DNA from: Betaproteobacteria bacterium
Lineage (GTDB): Bacteria; Pseudomonadota; Gammaproteobacteria; Burkholderiales; SG8-39
Assembly: GCA_009693435.1 (NCBI GenBank)
Contig: SHXF01000007.1
Coordinates: 3,660-67,659 of the forward strand
DNA length: 64,000 bases
Direction of reading: 5' to 3'
Part shown: positions 54,314 to 63,870 of the stretch, in pieces
Layout: the number at the start of each line of letters is the position of its first letter
Position numbering within the stretch: position 1 is the first letter of the stretch
Program-made: the position numbers and the translations under genes
The notes under the pieces: generated by a model
The model's input: only the letters and a program-made list of their open reading frames with translations
Database searches by the model: none
Told to the model about the DNA's origin: nothing

Positions 54314-55447
54314 TCAGCGGGGCACGGAAAATTTAGAATCGCGCACCACGATGATCTGTGTTCGACGAATCGCTTCGCCACTGGGGTTCATGCTGACCGC
54401 ACCGGTAACGGGGGTTGGCTGATCCTTCAGACCGGCAAAGCATTGCTGCATCTTGTCACGGTCAGCCTGCAGTTCCGATTCCTTGCCGCTTACTTTCTGC
54501 GACTGGATGCAGGATTTCACCAGTGTAAGGGCGTCGTACATCAGCGCGGCAGCGTTCTGCGGTGGCGCCTTGTTCTTCGAACGGAAATCGCTTGCCCACT
54601 TCGCCACCTCGGCGTTGCGCTCGTCGTGAAAATCGCTGGCGACCATCACGCCTTCCGCCGCGGGGCCCGCAAGCGCGATGAACTGCAGATCCAGGATGCC
54701 GACGTTGCCGAGCACCGGCTGTTTAAGTCCCTGCTTGCGCAACTCGCGCACCACGTTGCCGCCTTCGGTGTGCAGAGTGGTCATGACAATGCCGTCCGGA
54801 TTGCGGTTCTTCGCCCGGGTCACGGGCGCCGAGTAATCGATGTCCCCGGTCTGAATCGATATGGTGTCGAGCACCTCGACGCCCCGCTGCTTGAGGATCT
54901 GCGGATAGACTATGGTTCCGTCAGACTTCGACACCGCATCTTTGGCATCGACAATGACTACCACCTTCCTGATCGGCGTGGCGGCTCGACTGAGCCACTG
55001 CTCTATCAGTTGGCCCGTCATCTTGTCCGATGTGGTGGCGAACTGAAATCCATAGGGCCGATTGGCGGCGGCGACTCCCGGCTTGGCGGAGGTCGGGCTG
55101 ACGATGGGCGTCTTGCCCTGAACCGCCACTGGAAAGGCCACTTCCGCCTCACCGCTCAGCAACGGACCGACTATCATCACCACCTTATCGCCTGAAATCA
55201 GCTTGCGCGTCAGGCTGATGGTCTCGGTCAGGTCGCCTCGCGTGTCCTGCACTACCAGCTTGATCTTCTCGTTGTCATTCAGCTTCCCGTGAGTTTCCTC
55301 GAACATCCGTATTGAGCCTGCGAACTGGTTGCCGTACGAAGCCAGCCGGCCGGTCAGCGGCGCCAACACGCCGATAGTCACGTCTGCCGCGGCCGCCGCG
55401 GGTAGTACCGAGAGCATGCACACCGCAACACCTTTTCTGAATCGCAT
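54314..55447 (-). CDS. Branched-chain-type ABC transporter substrate-binding protein
   Basis: A 377-residue type I periplasmic binding protein (Peripla_BP_6/LivJ class). The signal peptide ends AAAAADVT near residue 20. VTIGVLAPLTGRLASYGNQFAGSIRMFEE and KVVMIVGPLLSGEAEVAFPVA are the ligand-cleft parts. Start ATG 55447 is four bases after AGGAGG; an ATG one codon upstream is nearly on top of it. It is the last gene of the block with amidase and RidA, but lies 303 bases beyond RidA. Its permease genes are not adjacent; LivHMGF at 24487 or another system may serve it. Confidence 0.88.
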   Translation of the reverse strand: MRFRKGVAVCMLSVLPAAAAADVTIGVLAPLTGRLASYGNQFAGSIRMFEETHGKLNDNEKIKLVVQDTRGDLTETISLTRKLISGDKVVMIVGPLLSGEAEVAFPVAVQGKTPIVSPTSAKPGVAAANRPYGFQFATTSDKMTGQLIEQWLSRAATPIRKVVVIVDAKDAVSKSDGTIVYPQILKQRGVEVLDTISIQTGDIDYSAPVTRAKNRNPDGIVMTTLHTEGGNVVRELRKQGLKQPVLGNVGILDLQFIALAGPAAEGVMVASDFHDERNAEVAKWASDFRSKNKAPPQNAAALMYDALTLVKSCIQSQKVSGKESELQADRDKMQQCFAGLKDQPTPVTGAVSMNPSGEAIRRTQIIVVRDSKFSVPR

Positions 55448-55750
55448 CATTCCTCCTTGTAGGACACTTGAATGTTGCATGCCAAGTGGACCGGGCGCCA
55501 CTTGCTGCCGGCAGACCGCCAGTGGAATTCCGAACGCGGTAAAAATACCGCTCGCTTATGGGACGTTGTTCCGCAATCGAGGTTACGTGAAGCACCCGGA
55601 CCGGTCAAATTTCCTCACGCCCCCCGAATCCCGTCTAAGTGTGTCAGCCGCTGCCGCCAGGTCCGGCACCTCGCCTGTCACAGACAACCTGGTCACTGCC
55701 GCCATCGCGGCACGCGATCGCTCAGGCGATGGGAACAAAGTGGAATACTC
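55448..55750. other. Intergenic region upstream of the ABC receptor gene
   Basis: This 303-base gap carries no gene I can support; frames on both strands lack protein-like character. It probably holds the promoter of the minus-strand receptor gene. Confidence 0.4.
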
Positions 55751-56152
55751 TCAGTCCACGACCGCGACGGCATCCATCTCGACCAGATACTCCGGGCTGG
55801 CAAGGCCCGCCACCAGGATGAGCGTGCTCGCCGGCAGGTTGGTCATCTTGCCTGACTGCTTCCAGGCTGCGCGCACGCGTTGCATCGGTCCGAGATTCTC
55901 CCGCCCCACGACATAGGTCACGGTCTTCACCAGGTTGCTAATGCTGCCGCCCCGCTCTCTGAGCGCTGCATCCACGTTGGCGTAGATCTGCTGCGTCTGG
56001 GCCTCGACGTTTCCCTCACCGACGAAGGCCCCGGACTTGTCGACCGCCACCATGCCGGACAGCCAGATGATTTTGCCGCTCTGCGTCAGCCAGGAGAAAT
56101 TACCGGGCGGGGCGCACAGGGCTGCGGGATTCACGTATTCAACACTCGACAT
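55751..56152 (-). CDS. RidA/YjgF family protein
   Basis: A 133-residue small trimeric enzyme family that deaminates reactive enamines or imines. KIIWLSGMVAVDKSGAFVG, QTQQIYANVDAALRERGGSISNLVKTVTYVV and the C-terminal STLILVAGLASPEYLVEMDAVAV (with the conserved E near the end) are typical. The Arg usually found in the active site (xxxR before the C-terminal strands) is not obvious here. Start ATG 56152 follows AAGGAGCGAAGC. Its place after an amidase gene suggests handling of an amine or enamine product. Confidence 0.9.
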   Translation of the reverse strand: MSSVEYVNPAALCAPPGNFSWLTQSGKIIWLSGMVAVDKSGAFVGEGNVEAQTQQIYANVDAALRERGGSISNLVKTVTYVVGRENLGPMQRVRAAWKQSGKMTNLPASTLILVAGLASPEYLVEMDAVAVVD

Positions 56153-56174
56153 GCTTCGCTCCTTGGACCGTGGT

Positions 56175-57581
56175 TCAGAAAGATAACGGCGGAATTCGAT
56201 GCGCCCAGGGACGGATCTGTTCGAATGCGGCCGCCACGCGCAGCACCGCACTATCCTGGAATCGGCGGCCCACGATCTGCAAGCCTACTGGCAGCCCGCT
56301 TTGCGTCCAGCCGCAGGGAATGCTCGCGGCGGGTTGGCCGCTCAGGTTGAATGGGTAAAGAAATCCAAGCCATTGGGGAAAACGGGACGGCGCACCGGCG
56401 ATCTCGCCCGACGCGTCGCGACCCAGAGGAAACGGCAAAGTGCCGACAACCGGCGTCAGCAGGAAATCGTGGGTTTGGAACGTCTTTCGCAGCACATCCC
56501 AGTAAGCGGATCGTGCCATGCCGGCCTTGGTCAGATCATAGGCTGTGAGATTTCGGCCCGCTTCCACCATTTCCACCAGGCCCGGGTCCATCCGCTCGCG
56601 CCACGTCGACAACGCATCCACCAGTTGCGCGCCGAACAGGCCCTGAAACAGCGTGTTGAATGCCGCAGTGATATCGGGAAGGTCCGGCTTTACTTCGTCG
56701 ACCAGCAGGCCGGCCTGCTGGTACTGCTTCACGGCCGCGGCGCATTGCTCCATCACGGCAGCATCCACCAGCAGTCCGGCGAATCCCGGACACCATGCGG
56801 CGCGCATCCCCTTGAGCCCCGGCGCGGCATCCCAGAATTTCGCATCAGCCGGATCGGGCAATGTATTGCGGTCACGCTCGTCGGGGCCGGTGATCACCGA
56901 CAGGAACAGTGCGGCGTCGCGCACCGTCCGGGCGATTACGCCCGCATGCACCAGCGAGTCTGCCGAGGGCGCAGGGAAGATCGGGATGCGCCCGAACGAA
57001 GGTTTCATGCCGAAAACGCCGCAGAACGACGCAGGCACACGCGTGGAACCGGCTGCGTCGGTCGCAAGCGCAAGCGGCCCCATGCCAGACGCCACCGCCG
57101 AGGCGGCACCGCCGCTGGAACCGCCCGGCGTAAAACCGGGGTTCCACGGGTTGAGCGTTGCGCCGAACAACGGATTGTCGGTCACCGCCTTCCATCCGAA
57201 CTCGGACGTCGACGTCTTGCCGAGGAGGATCGCACCGGCATTTTGCGCCCGCTCCACCGCGGGCGCGCTGAAATCGGGAACGAAGTGCTCAAATATCGCG
57301 GAACCCCGCGTGGTGCGCATCCCGGCAGTGACGATCAGGTCTTTCACCGAAAACGGAATGCCGTGCAGCGGACCCTGCGCCTGGTTGTTGCGTATCGCCT
57401 TGTCTGCCTCCCGTGCAGCTTGCAGGGCCGCTTCGTTGACCGTGTAGAACGCCTTCAGCCTTCCGTCAAACTTGTCGATGCGATCGAGGATCCGTTCCAT
57501 CAGGTCTACCGGGCTGGCGCGGCGCGCGGCAAAGTCCTCGCGCAATTCCGACACCGATCTGAACTCCAGTTCTACGGCCAT
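56175..57581 (-). CDS. Amidase signature family protein
   Basis: A 468-residue amidase with the Ser-cisSer-Lys triad: K80 (FSVKDL), S155 (GGSSGG) and S179 (DAAGSTRVP). GATLNPWNPGFTPGGSSGG is the signature block. It hydrolyses an amide, or in some catabolic operons a related C-N bond. The start ATG 57581 follows AGGAAAA; the frame opens 19 codons earlier inside the VOC gene. It lies after the extradiol gene and 22 bases before RidA. A decayed second amidase is at 60396. Confidence 0.91.
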   Translation of the reverse strand: MAVELEFRSVSELREDFAARRASPVDLMERILDRIDKFDGRLKAFYTVNEAALQAAREADKAIRNNQAQGPLHGIPFSVKDLIVTAGMRTTRGSAIFEHFVPDFSAPAVERAQNAGAILLGKTSTSEFGWKAVTDNPLFGATLNPWNPGFTPGGSSGGAASAVASGMGPLALATDAAGSTRVPASFCGVFGMKPSFGRIPIFPAPSADSLVHAGVIARTVRDAALFLSVITGPDERDRNTLPDPADAKFWDAAPGLKGMRAAWCPGFAGLLVDAAVMEQCAAAVKQYQQAGLLVDEVKPDLPDITAAFNTLFQGLFGAQLVDALSTWRERMDPGLVEMVEAGRNLTAYDLTKAGMARSAYWDVLRKTFQTHDFLLTPVVGTLPFPLGRDASGEIAGAPSRFPQWLGFLYPFNLSGQPAASIPCGWTQSGLPVGLQIVGRRFQDSAVLRVAAAFEQIRPWAHRIPPLSF

Positions 57582-57594
57582 GTCGTTTTTCCTG

Positions 57595-58458
57595 TCAGGT
57601 GGCGGCGGCAGTGCGGTGTCCCCACAAGCTGCCGGCATTCATGTGCCGCACCCGCCATGTGGCGTCGTCGACCTTGATGCCGCCGTGGCCACACTCGATC
57701 TGCACGCCGTTCGGACTCACCATGTAAAACGAAATCATCAGATCGTTACTGTGCCGTCCCAGCGATTCGGCGATGGTTACGCCGTGCTCCATGCACGCGT
57801 CCATGGTCTTGCCCAGGTCATCCATGGTACGCACCTCCAGCAACGCATGGTGCAGTCCTTCACCCAGGTCTTGAATCGCCAGGCTGTGTTCGCGCCCGTC
57901 CAGGCAGCGCAGGAACACTGCAGAGATGTGGCCGTCCCCATAGGGAAAGTCGATATAGTCGCTGACCTTCAGGCCGAGAATTTCAGTGTAGAAGCGCTCC
58001 GAGCGCTTGATGTCGCGCGCACCCAACACCAGATGCCCGAGCGCGACGAAGCCGGAAATATCCCGCGTCGGACGGACGGGTTCAGCGCTGATGTTGCCGC
58101 CAAAGAACAATTCGTTTCTCAGTCCTTCCGGGTCGTCGACCGCGATAAAATCGAGGACACCGCGACGTATGCATTCCTCCTTGTCGCCACGCGTGTACTT
58201 GAGTCCGTGCTTATCCAGGTTTCGGGCTGCCTGCTCCAGCGCGGCGGCATCGGCGAGTTCCCAGCCCATGTAACGCAACCTGCCATCGGTCCCCGGATGG
58301 ATGGCGATGCGAAAGCAGCGCTCGTCGACCCGGATGTAGATCGTCCCATCCGCCTCGGTCCGGCTCACGGGAGCACCCAGCACGTCGATGGAATACCGCG
58401 CCCACTCCTTGGGATCTGCAGATTCCATTCCCACATACCCCAGCGACATTATCGACAT
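57595..58458 (-). CDS. Type I (VOC) extradiol ring-cleavage dioxygenase
   Basis: A 287-residue BphC-like enzyme. The iron ligands are H142 (LGHLVL), H204 (GLHHALLEV) and E255 (VQIECGHGG); the second-shell H191 (EHSLAI), H236 (LGRHSND) and Y245 are kept. It is related to the copy at 21154, with the same domain order. The start is ATG 58458, six bases after AGGAGG; an ATG one codon upstream is closer than ideal. It follows Rieske alpha and beta on the same strand, so it should cleave their catechol product. Confidence 0.9.
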   Translation of the reverse strand: MSIMSLGYVGMESADPKEWARYSIDVLGAPVSRTEADGTIYIRVDERCFRIAIHPGTDGRLRYMGWELADAAALEQAARNLDKHGLKYTRGDKEECIRRGVLDFIAVDDPEGLRNELFFGGNISAEPVRPTRDISGFVALGHLVLGARDIKRSERFYTEILGLKVSDYIDFPYGDGHISAVFLRCLDGREHSLAIQDLGEGLHHALLEVRTMDDLGKTMDACMEHGVTIAESLGRHSNDLMISFYMVSPNGVQIECGHGGIKVDDATWRVRHMNAGSLWGHRTAAAT

Positions 58459-58498
58459 CATTTACCTCCTGCAGCTTGAATTCTGGCCGGACTGCGCG

Positions 58499-58993
58499 TC
58501 AGACCAGAAACGTCAGATTACCTATGGGTTCGTTGTTCTGGATGAGATGCACGATTTTCCGCTTGATCAGCCAGTTCTCGTGCACCCGCCTGAGTTCGTG
58601 CATAGTCTTTCCCGAGAAGATCTGCGATACGCCGCGTCGGAGTTCGACTACGATGAAGCGCGACTCCACCTCGCAGCCGTCCGCCGTCCGCCGCGTAATG
58701 CGCACGTTGCCGACCATGCGTGTCGTCCGCGAAGGCGGATCCTGGGCCCAGAAGCTGCCGCTTTTCAGGCGACTGACCCGCTCGCGCATCCTTTCGATGT
58801 TGTCGTAGGCAATGCTCACTTCGCGCCCGGGATCAATGTCAAATGAATTGCTGGGGACCCAGTAAAGCGCGTCCGGCGTAAACAGGTTCACCCAGTCTTC
58901 CAGCCTGCCTTCCTCCAGCAGCGCTGCCTCGCGAAAGAGAAACTCGGAAACATTCTCGAGATCGATGCCTTCGGGTGTCGCTGAAAGACTCAC
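58499..58993 (-). CDS. Aromatic ring-hydroxylating dioxygenase, beta subunit
   Basis: A 164-residue NTF2-fold beta subunit: ENVSEFLFREAALLEEGRLEDWVNLFTPDALYWVPSN, with SIAYDNIERMRERVSRL and the strand VESRFIVVELRRGV. The start is GTG 58993, overlapping the alpha stop as GTGA. A longer frame from 59038 would run inside the alpha gene. Confidence 0.88.
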   Translation of the reverse strand: MSLSATPEGIDLENVSEFLFREAALLEEGRLEDWVNLFTPDALYWVPSNSFDIDPGREVSIAYDNIERMRERVSRLKSGSFWAQDPPSRTTRMVGNVRITRRTADGCEVESRFIVVELRRGVSQIFSGKTMHELRRVHENWLIKRKIVHLIQNNEPIGNLTFLV

Positions 58994-60294
58994 TGCGTCC
59001 CCGTTCCGGCTGTCATCAGTTCGCGCCAGCGCGCCCACATGCCGCGGTGCGCGGTCTCGTCGGTGAACTGCCCGACCCGCTGATCGTTCACCTGCAATTC
59101 ATTGTCCAGGCCTCGCTCGTAGATGAGCCATTCCATAGACGAGGCCTGCAGCCCGTCCCATTGCCGAGCGAACATTTCCATGTCATCCGGTGCGCCCAGG
59201 CTTGCCGGTCCGTAGAAATCCTCGTGCGCGCGGATACGCGCGGTATTGACCGGGTCCGGTGCGCCTTTCAGCAGTGTCGGATAGGCATGCACTTCCGTGC
59301 GCCCAGGGGCAATCGGAAAGACCACGCGAATCTGGACGTTGATCAGGATCAGATTAGGGTACACCAGCAGGTTGAAGCCGTCGCCGCCGCGAAATCTGAG
59401 CAATTCGCTGCCCTTTTGCTCGCCAAGACGCTTCTTCACCCGGGCACGGAATTCTTTTTCGTCTGCGGGCGGAACACCGCGCCCCAACATCTGACTGCGG
59501 TCCACCTGGCGCAGGTCGAGCAGGGAATGGCCTTTTCCGAGGTAACGGCATTCAGTGGGGGAAGTGGCATCGTAGCCGAAGCGCTGCATCACCGGCGCCG
59601 TCGGATCGCCGATGCGTTCCTGAACGATCTTGAAGAAACTCGCATGGGTGACCGCAGGGTGGTAGCCATCCAGGGCGTTCTCTATCTGTTGTTTCCAGTT
59701 GCCCGGATACTGGTATTTGTTCGGCGCGCGGGCAAACTCTATTTGCCCCTCGGGCGCGAGATCGACAAAGTAGTCGAGGTACTGGCGAGTGGCGCCTAGA
59801 TAGTCCTCCAGAGGTTCGATGTCTTGATTGAAACTGGCGAATATGAAACCCCGGTAGCTTGCCACCTTGGGGAGTTGCACCAGGCCGAGCTCGCTTTCGT
59901 TGAAATTGCGCGACTGATTCCCGCGCCAGGGCACCCCGACCAGCTTGCCTTCCAGGTCGTACGCCCAGCCATGATAGGGGCAGATGAAATGGCGCGCCTG
60001 GCCGCGCTCCGACTGGCATACCGTGGTCGCTCGGTGCCTGCAGGCATTGAGCATCACCCGCAGTTCGCCTCTGGCGGTGCGGCTCACGATGACCGGCTGG
60101 GTGCCGATACGCGCCGTCTTGTAGCAACCGGCGCCAGGGATCTCGCTTTCATGAGCAACGTAGATCCACAGCCTGCCGTAAATACGGTCCATCTCCAATT
60201 CAAATATTCGAGGGTCGGTGAACACCGACCGGTGTACGCGATCGGAAAGCACGAGGCTGCGAAGATCGGTCAGATCGGCGCGGATTGAGGCCAT
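58990..60294 (-). CDS. Rieske aromatic ring-hydroxylating dioxygenase, alpha subunit
   Basis: A 434-residue catalytic subunit. The Rieske ligands are C85, H87, C105 and H108 (CRH...CPYHGWAYD). The iron domain has NWKQQIENALDGYHPAVTHASF. It heads the minus-strand order alpha-beta-extradiol-amidase-RidA. No ferredoxin or reductase follows. Start ATG 60294 lacks a strong ribosome site. A decayed amidase lies just upstream. Confidence 0.92.
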   Translation of the reverse strand: MASIRADLTDLRSLVLSDRVHRSVFTDPRIFELEMDRIYGRLWIYVAHESEIPGAGCYKTARIGTQPVIVSRTARGELRVMLNACRHRATTVCQSERGQARHFICPYHGWAYDLEGKLVGVPWRGNQSRNFNESELGLVQLPKVASYRGFIFASFNQDIEPLEDYLGATRQYLDYFVDLAPEGQIEFARAPNKYQYPGNWKQQIENALDGYHPAVTHASFFKIVQERIGDPTAPVMQRFGYDATSPTECRYLGKGHSLLDLRQVDRSQMLGRGVPPADEKEFRARVKKRLGEQKGSELLRFRGGDGFNLLVYPNLILINVQIRVVFPIAPGRTEVHAYPTLLKGAPDPVNTARIRAHEDFYGPASLGAPDDMEMFARQWDGLQASSMEWLIYERGLDNELQVNDQRVGQFTDETAHRGMWARWRELMTAGTGTQ

Positions 60295-60395
60295 GAATAA
60301 CCCTGTTCCCTCGATTCGCGCAGCACCGCTTCGGCGCTTCGGGCCATACCGGGCACGCGGCGGTCGTCCAGAATGTGCGCCATCCGCGACAGGCC

Positions 60396-60765
60396 GACGG
60401 ATTCGGTCATATCGGTCGTGCCCGCAATGACCGCTCCCGCCGCTCGCGGTCGGGCGATGACTGGGGCGTCGCGGGAGGGCCGTCCGCCAGTGCCTTTGAT
60501 CCGGCCAAGTCGGTCATGCCGGCGACGTCGAACAGGTCTTCGATCGAGAGCCGGAGCCCGGATAACGGTGCCGGCGGGACCCCGCGTTGCGTTGCGTATC
60601 GCTCTCATCGGCTGCAGCAAGCGCTTGGTCTTCGCACAACCGGATGAATGCTCGCCTGCCCCCGCCTTGCGGATCCGTCGTCCGGTCGAAGCAGCGCTCG
60701 CCGGGTTGACCGCCCGTGACTTCGCCGGTCGCGAGTTCGTTCAAGCTTTGATCTGCAATTTGCAT
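60396..60765 (-). pseudogene. Amidase remnant, frameshifted
   Basis: The minus strand reads SLNELATGEVTGGQPGERCF then RRAFIRLCEDQALAAADESD in one frame, shifts to PLSGLRLSIEDLFDVAGMTD and ALADGPPA, and shifts again to DAPVIARPRAAGAVIAGTTDMTES. These are consecutive blocks of the amidase N-terminus. The catalytic Lys of the SIKD motif is Glu, and the serine loop is missing. It is a dead copy, distinct from the amidase at 56175. Confidence 0.75.
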
Positions 60766-61050
60766 GTCTGCAGTGCCCTGGACGGTGGCGGCTCGGGGGT
60801 TCAGCGCCCGGACTTCCGGTGGATTGGTCACGATGCAATCGGAATCTGAAAGCCTAGCAGGTCCACCCAATCGAGGTCAATTTGAAAAATTGTATTCTAT
60901 TTTTTTGTCGACAGATTCCGCGGCATCCGGGAGTTGCACCGGTTGCCGGATCATCCCGTTGAGAACATCCACACGGCAGCGCGCAGCGCAGGTCTGGCGG
61001 CAGATCATCGAAGTGCCAGGAATCGCCCGCTCGCAACCCAGTCTGCGTTT

Positions 61051-63072
61051 TCACGAAAGCCATTCGAAAATCAGCCCTTCGGGGAACGGTATGTGCAGGC
61101 CGTAGACGAACACTCCGTAAAAAAATGCCCAGCCGCAGGCGGTTACCACCAGCGTGGTCGGCCATTTTTCTCCTGCCGCAATTTTGAGCTGCGCAAACAG
61201 GATGAGCGGGAAACTCCAGGGAAACCCCAGTAACCAAATGAGGGCAAAGGCCCCGAAGATCCAGCCTGACATGGATGCGGTCCGACGGTATTCCACGCCG
61301 GGCGGCAGTTCCGCCTCATTGCTCCCGGCGCCTTCCCCAATCGCCTGCGCGCCAGTCGCACGGCCCTTCAGCGCAAGCATCAATTCGGTCGCCATCAAGC
61401 CCAGTAGCGGGATGCCGATTACCCAGGGAAACAGCCCAGCGCGATATCCAAAGGCCCGGCTGGTCCACAGTGCCGCCGCCAGAATTGCGATCAGAACACA
61501 GAGAAATGCCACCTCCCGGCGGTTCACTCCTTTCGCGCCCCTGTTTTCGGTCGCGCGAGCGGGTTCCATGCCAATCCTGGCGAGCGCCATTCTTTCCCTT
61601 TTCCTTTTCCAGATCGGATAGAGAATGCCTGTCAGGAGCAACGCGAAGATGATCAGCACGCCCGGACGCAACAACCAGGCGTAGCCATAATTGTCGACCG
61701 ACAGGAACAGGCGATTCTCCATCAGCGGCCCCAGCACCAGCCCGAGCAGCAGCGGCGGACGCGGCCAATCCAGCTTCACCATCACCCAGCCTATCGCCCC
61801 AAACAGAATGACGATGGCCATGTCCTCGAATGCGTTCTTTTCGGCGAATGCGCCGAGAAACACCAGCAGCAGGATAAAAGGCACCAGCAGGCCGCTTCGT
61901 ATCTGAGTCAGACGTGCGAGTTGCCGCAAGAACATGAAACACACGGCAACCGTGATCAGATTCGATACCACGATGATCCAGACGAAGGAAAAGGTCAGGG
62001 ACAGCCGGCCCTTCGGCTCGGGTAGCAGCATGTCTGGCCCGGGGACGATGCCCTGCACAATGAACGCGCCCAGAAGAATCGCCATAGTAAGGCTTCCCGG
62101 AACGCCGAAGGCTATGCAGGGAATCAAGGTTCCGCCCAGTGATGAGTTGTTCGCCGCCCCCGGCCCCAGCACCCCTTCCACAGCGCCCTTGCCGAAGCGT
62201 TCCCTGTTGGGTGAGCTTTGAACCGCATGCGCATACGCGATCCACTGCGAGACACCCGCGCCGAAACCGGGGATAAGGCCGAGATAGGTGCCAATGGCAC
62301 TGCAGCGGATTACCAGCCAGAAATGCAGGAACGTGTCTTTCACTCCTTGCATCACACCGCCCAATTTGCCGATTGGACCTTTGGCGATGCTGCCGCGGTG
62401 AACGGCAAGCTCGATGATTTCCGGAATCGCGAACAGGCCCACCGCAACCGGCACCAGCCCGATCCCGTCCCAGAGAAACAGCTGTCCGAATGTGTAGCGC
62501 TGAATGCCCGAGATCTGGTCTATGCCCACGGTCGCCAGAAGGAATCCCAGACCCGCCGTGATCAACCCCTTGATCAGGCTGTTCTCGCTCATGGTCACAA
62601 TGAAGCTCACGCCCAGCAGGGACAACATGAACATCTCCGGTGAGCCGAACATCAGCACCAGCGGCCTCACTATCGGAATGGCGAGCGCAAGCGCGAGGGC
62701 GCCGAACACTGCACCGACCAGCGAGCTCATCAGCGCCGCCCCCAGTGCCCGCCCTGCCTCGCCGTTCTTCGCCATCGGGTGACCATCGACGACTGTGGAC
62801 GCCGTGGTCGCCTCGCCTGGAACACCGAATAACACCGAAGTGATGTCCCCGGTCGTTGCCGTCACCGCCGCCATGCCCAGCAGAAAAGCGAACGCTTCGA
62901 TGGGGGTCATTTTGAAAATAAAGGGCAGCATCAGTGCCAGTGCTGTCGGCCCGCCCAGGCCGGGCAGAATGCCGACGACAAAGCCGATCACGATCCCCAC
63001 CAGCATGGGGCTCATGGTCGACCAGGTGAACACCAGATGGAAAGCGGCGACAAACGCTTGAATCATATCCAT
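61051..63072 (-). CDS. Fused TctA-TctB tripartite tricarboxylate transporter membrane protein
   Basis: A 673-residue membrane protein. Residues about 1-500 are TctA, with GIVIGFVVGILPGLGGPTALALMLPF, the repeat-like LIPGFGAGVSQWIAYAHA and GGTLIPCIAFGVPGSLTMAILLGAF. Residues about 520-670 are TctB-like, with four helices (FLCVLIAILAAALW, WVIGIPLLGLMATELML, GAFALIWLLGFPWSFPLILFAQLKIAAGE, WAFFYGVFVYGLHIPFP). TctA and TctB are usually separate genes. The start ATG 63072 follows 205 bases after the receptor fragment, in the usual receptor-membrane order. This is the only Tct membrane component in the window. Confidence 0.9.
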   Translation of the reverse strand: MDMIQAFVAAFHLVFTWSTMSPMLVGIVIGFVVGILPGLGGPTALALMLPFIFKMTPIEAFAFLLGMAAVTATTGDITSVLFGVPGEATTASTVVDGHPMAKNGEAGRALGAALMSSLVGAVFGALALALAIPIVRPLVLMFGSPEMFMLSLLGVSFIVTMSENSLIKGLITAGLGFLLATVGIDQISGIQRYTFGQLFLWDGIGLVPVAVGLFAIPEIIELAVHRGSIAKGPIGKLGGVMQGVKDTFLHFWLVIRCSAIGTYLGLIPGFGAGVSQWIAYAHAVQSSPNRERFGKGAVEGVLGPGAANNSSLGGTLIPCIAFGVPGSLTMAILLGAFIVQGIVPGPDMLLPEPKGRLSLTFSFVWIIVVSNLITVAVCFMFLRQLARLTQIRSGLLVPFILLLVFLGAFAEKNAFEDMAIVILFGAIGWVMVKLDWPRPPLLLGLVLGPLMENRLFLSVDNYGYAWLLRPGVLIIFALLLTGILYPIWKRKRERMALARIGMEPARATENRGAKGVNRREVAFLCVLIAILAAALWTSRAFGYRAGLFPWVIGIPLLGLMATELMLALKGRATGAQAIGEGAGSNEAELPPGVEYRRTASMSGWIFGAFALIWLLGFPWSFPLILFAQLKIAAGEKWPTTLVVTACGWAFFYGVFVYGLHIPFPEGLIFEWLS

Positions 63073-63277
63073 GATGACCGCGGTGTCTCTTCTTCCCAGG
63101 CGTGGTGCAACTCACCCGCTGCGCGCCTCATTGTTGAAGCCAAGGGACGCAATACTCCCTTCGCAATGCATTCCTGGCCGCGCAATGCCCGCTGAGCGGA
63201 CTTCCTTGAGGGCTTGACGCCGCGCACCAGCGCGCAATATTCGCTCTGACCGACCATCGTGCGCAGTCCGCGTCGTG

Positions 63278-63870
63278 TCAGAGAATGATTTCCTTCAGTT
63301 TCCTCGCGATGGACGGATCGATCTTGAACAGGCCGCGCACAATGTTCTCGGCTTCCTCGGCGGACACCGGGCTGATGTCCAGCTTCGCCTTTGCGGCGTC
63401 GGCCAGGAATTCGGGATCTTTCATGGTTGCCTGAAAAGCCAGTCGCAACATCGCCACGCGATCTCTGGGCGTCCCGGGTGGCAATACGTAGGGACGGGTG
63501 AAGGTGCCTAAGTACTGGATGCCGACTTCCATAAGCTTTCGCGCCTCCTCGGTCTTGGCGAAGCTCGATGCCAGCGGCACGTTCAGCAGTTCGGGAAACG
63601 GCTTGGACGTGATCTGCACCACTACAGTGGCATCCCCGGATTCGATTGCCTGCTTCCAGGTAACGCGCATCGATTCCCAATCCCAGCAAATGCCTTGTAC
63701 TTCACCCTTTTCCGCAGCCAGCCGCGCGTCGGCCGTGCCCTTGTATCCCGAAACCACCTGAATGGGCAGGTTCAGCGCTTCCTTCAGAATCTTGGGCGTG
63801 TCTTCCGGACTCGTGCCTCGTCCGGTGCCGCCGATCTTGATTGGCGTCTTTGCCCATAACTCCGCTCTAA
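63278..63870 (-). pseudogene. Tripartite transporter receptor, N-terminus lost
   Basis: About 195 residues from LWAKTPIKIGGTGRGTSPED to KIDPSIARKLKEIIL match the C-terminal two thirds of a TctC-like receptor of a divergent subgroup (SGYKGTADARLAAEKGEVQG; GTPRDRVAMLRLAF). The signal peptide and first domain are gone: the frame has an ATG at 63895 and a stop just upstream. An 11-base sequence at the break point is repeated 86 bases away. It should have been the cognate receptor of the fused TctAB. Confidence 0.75.

Noticed and set aside
63073..63277. Gene between the receptor fragment and TctAB
   Set aside because: The frames here lack motifs and a ribosome site; the gap is probably leader sequence of the permease gene.
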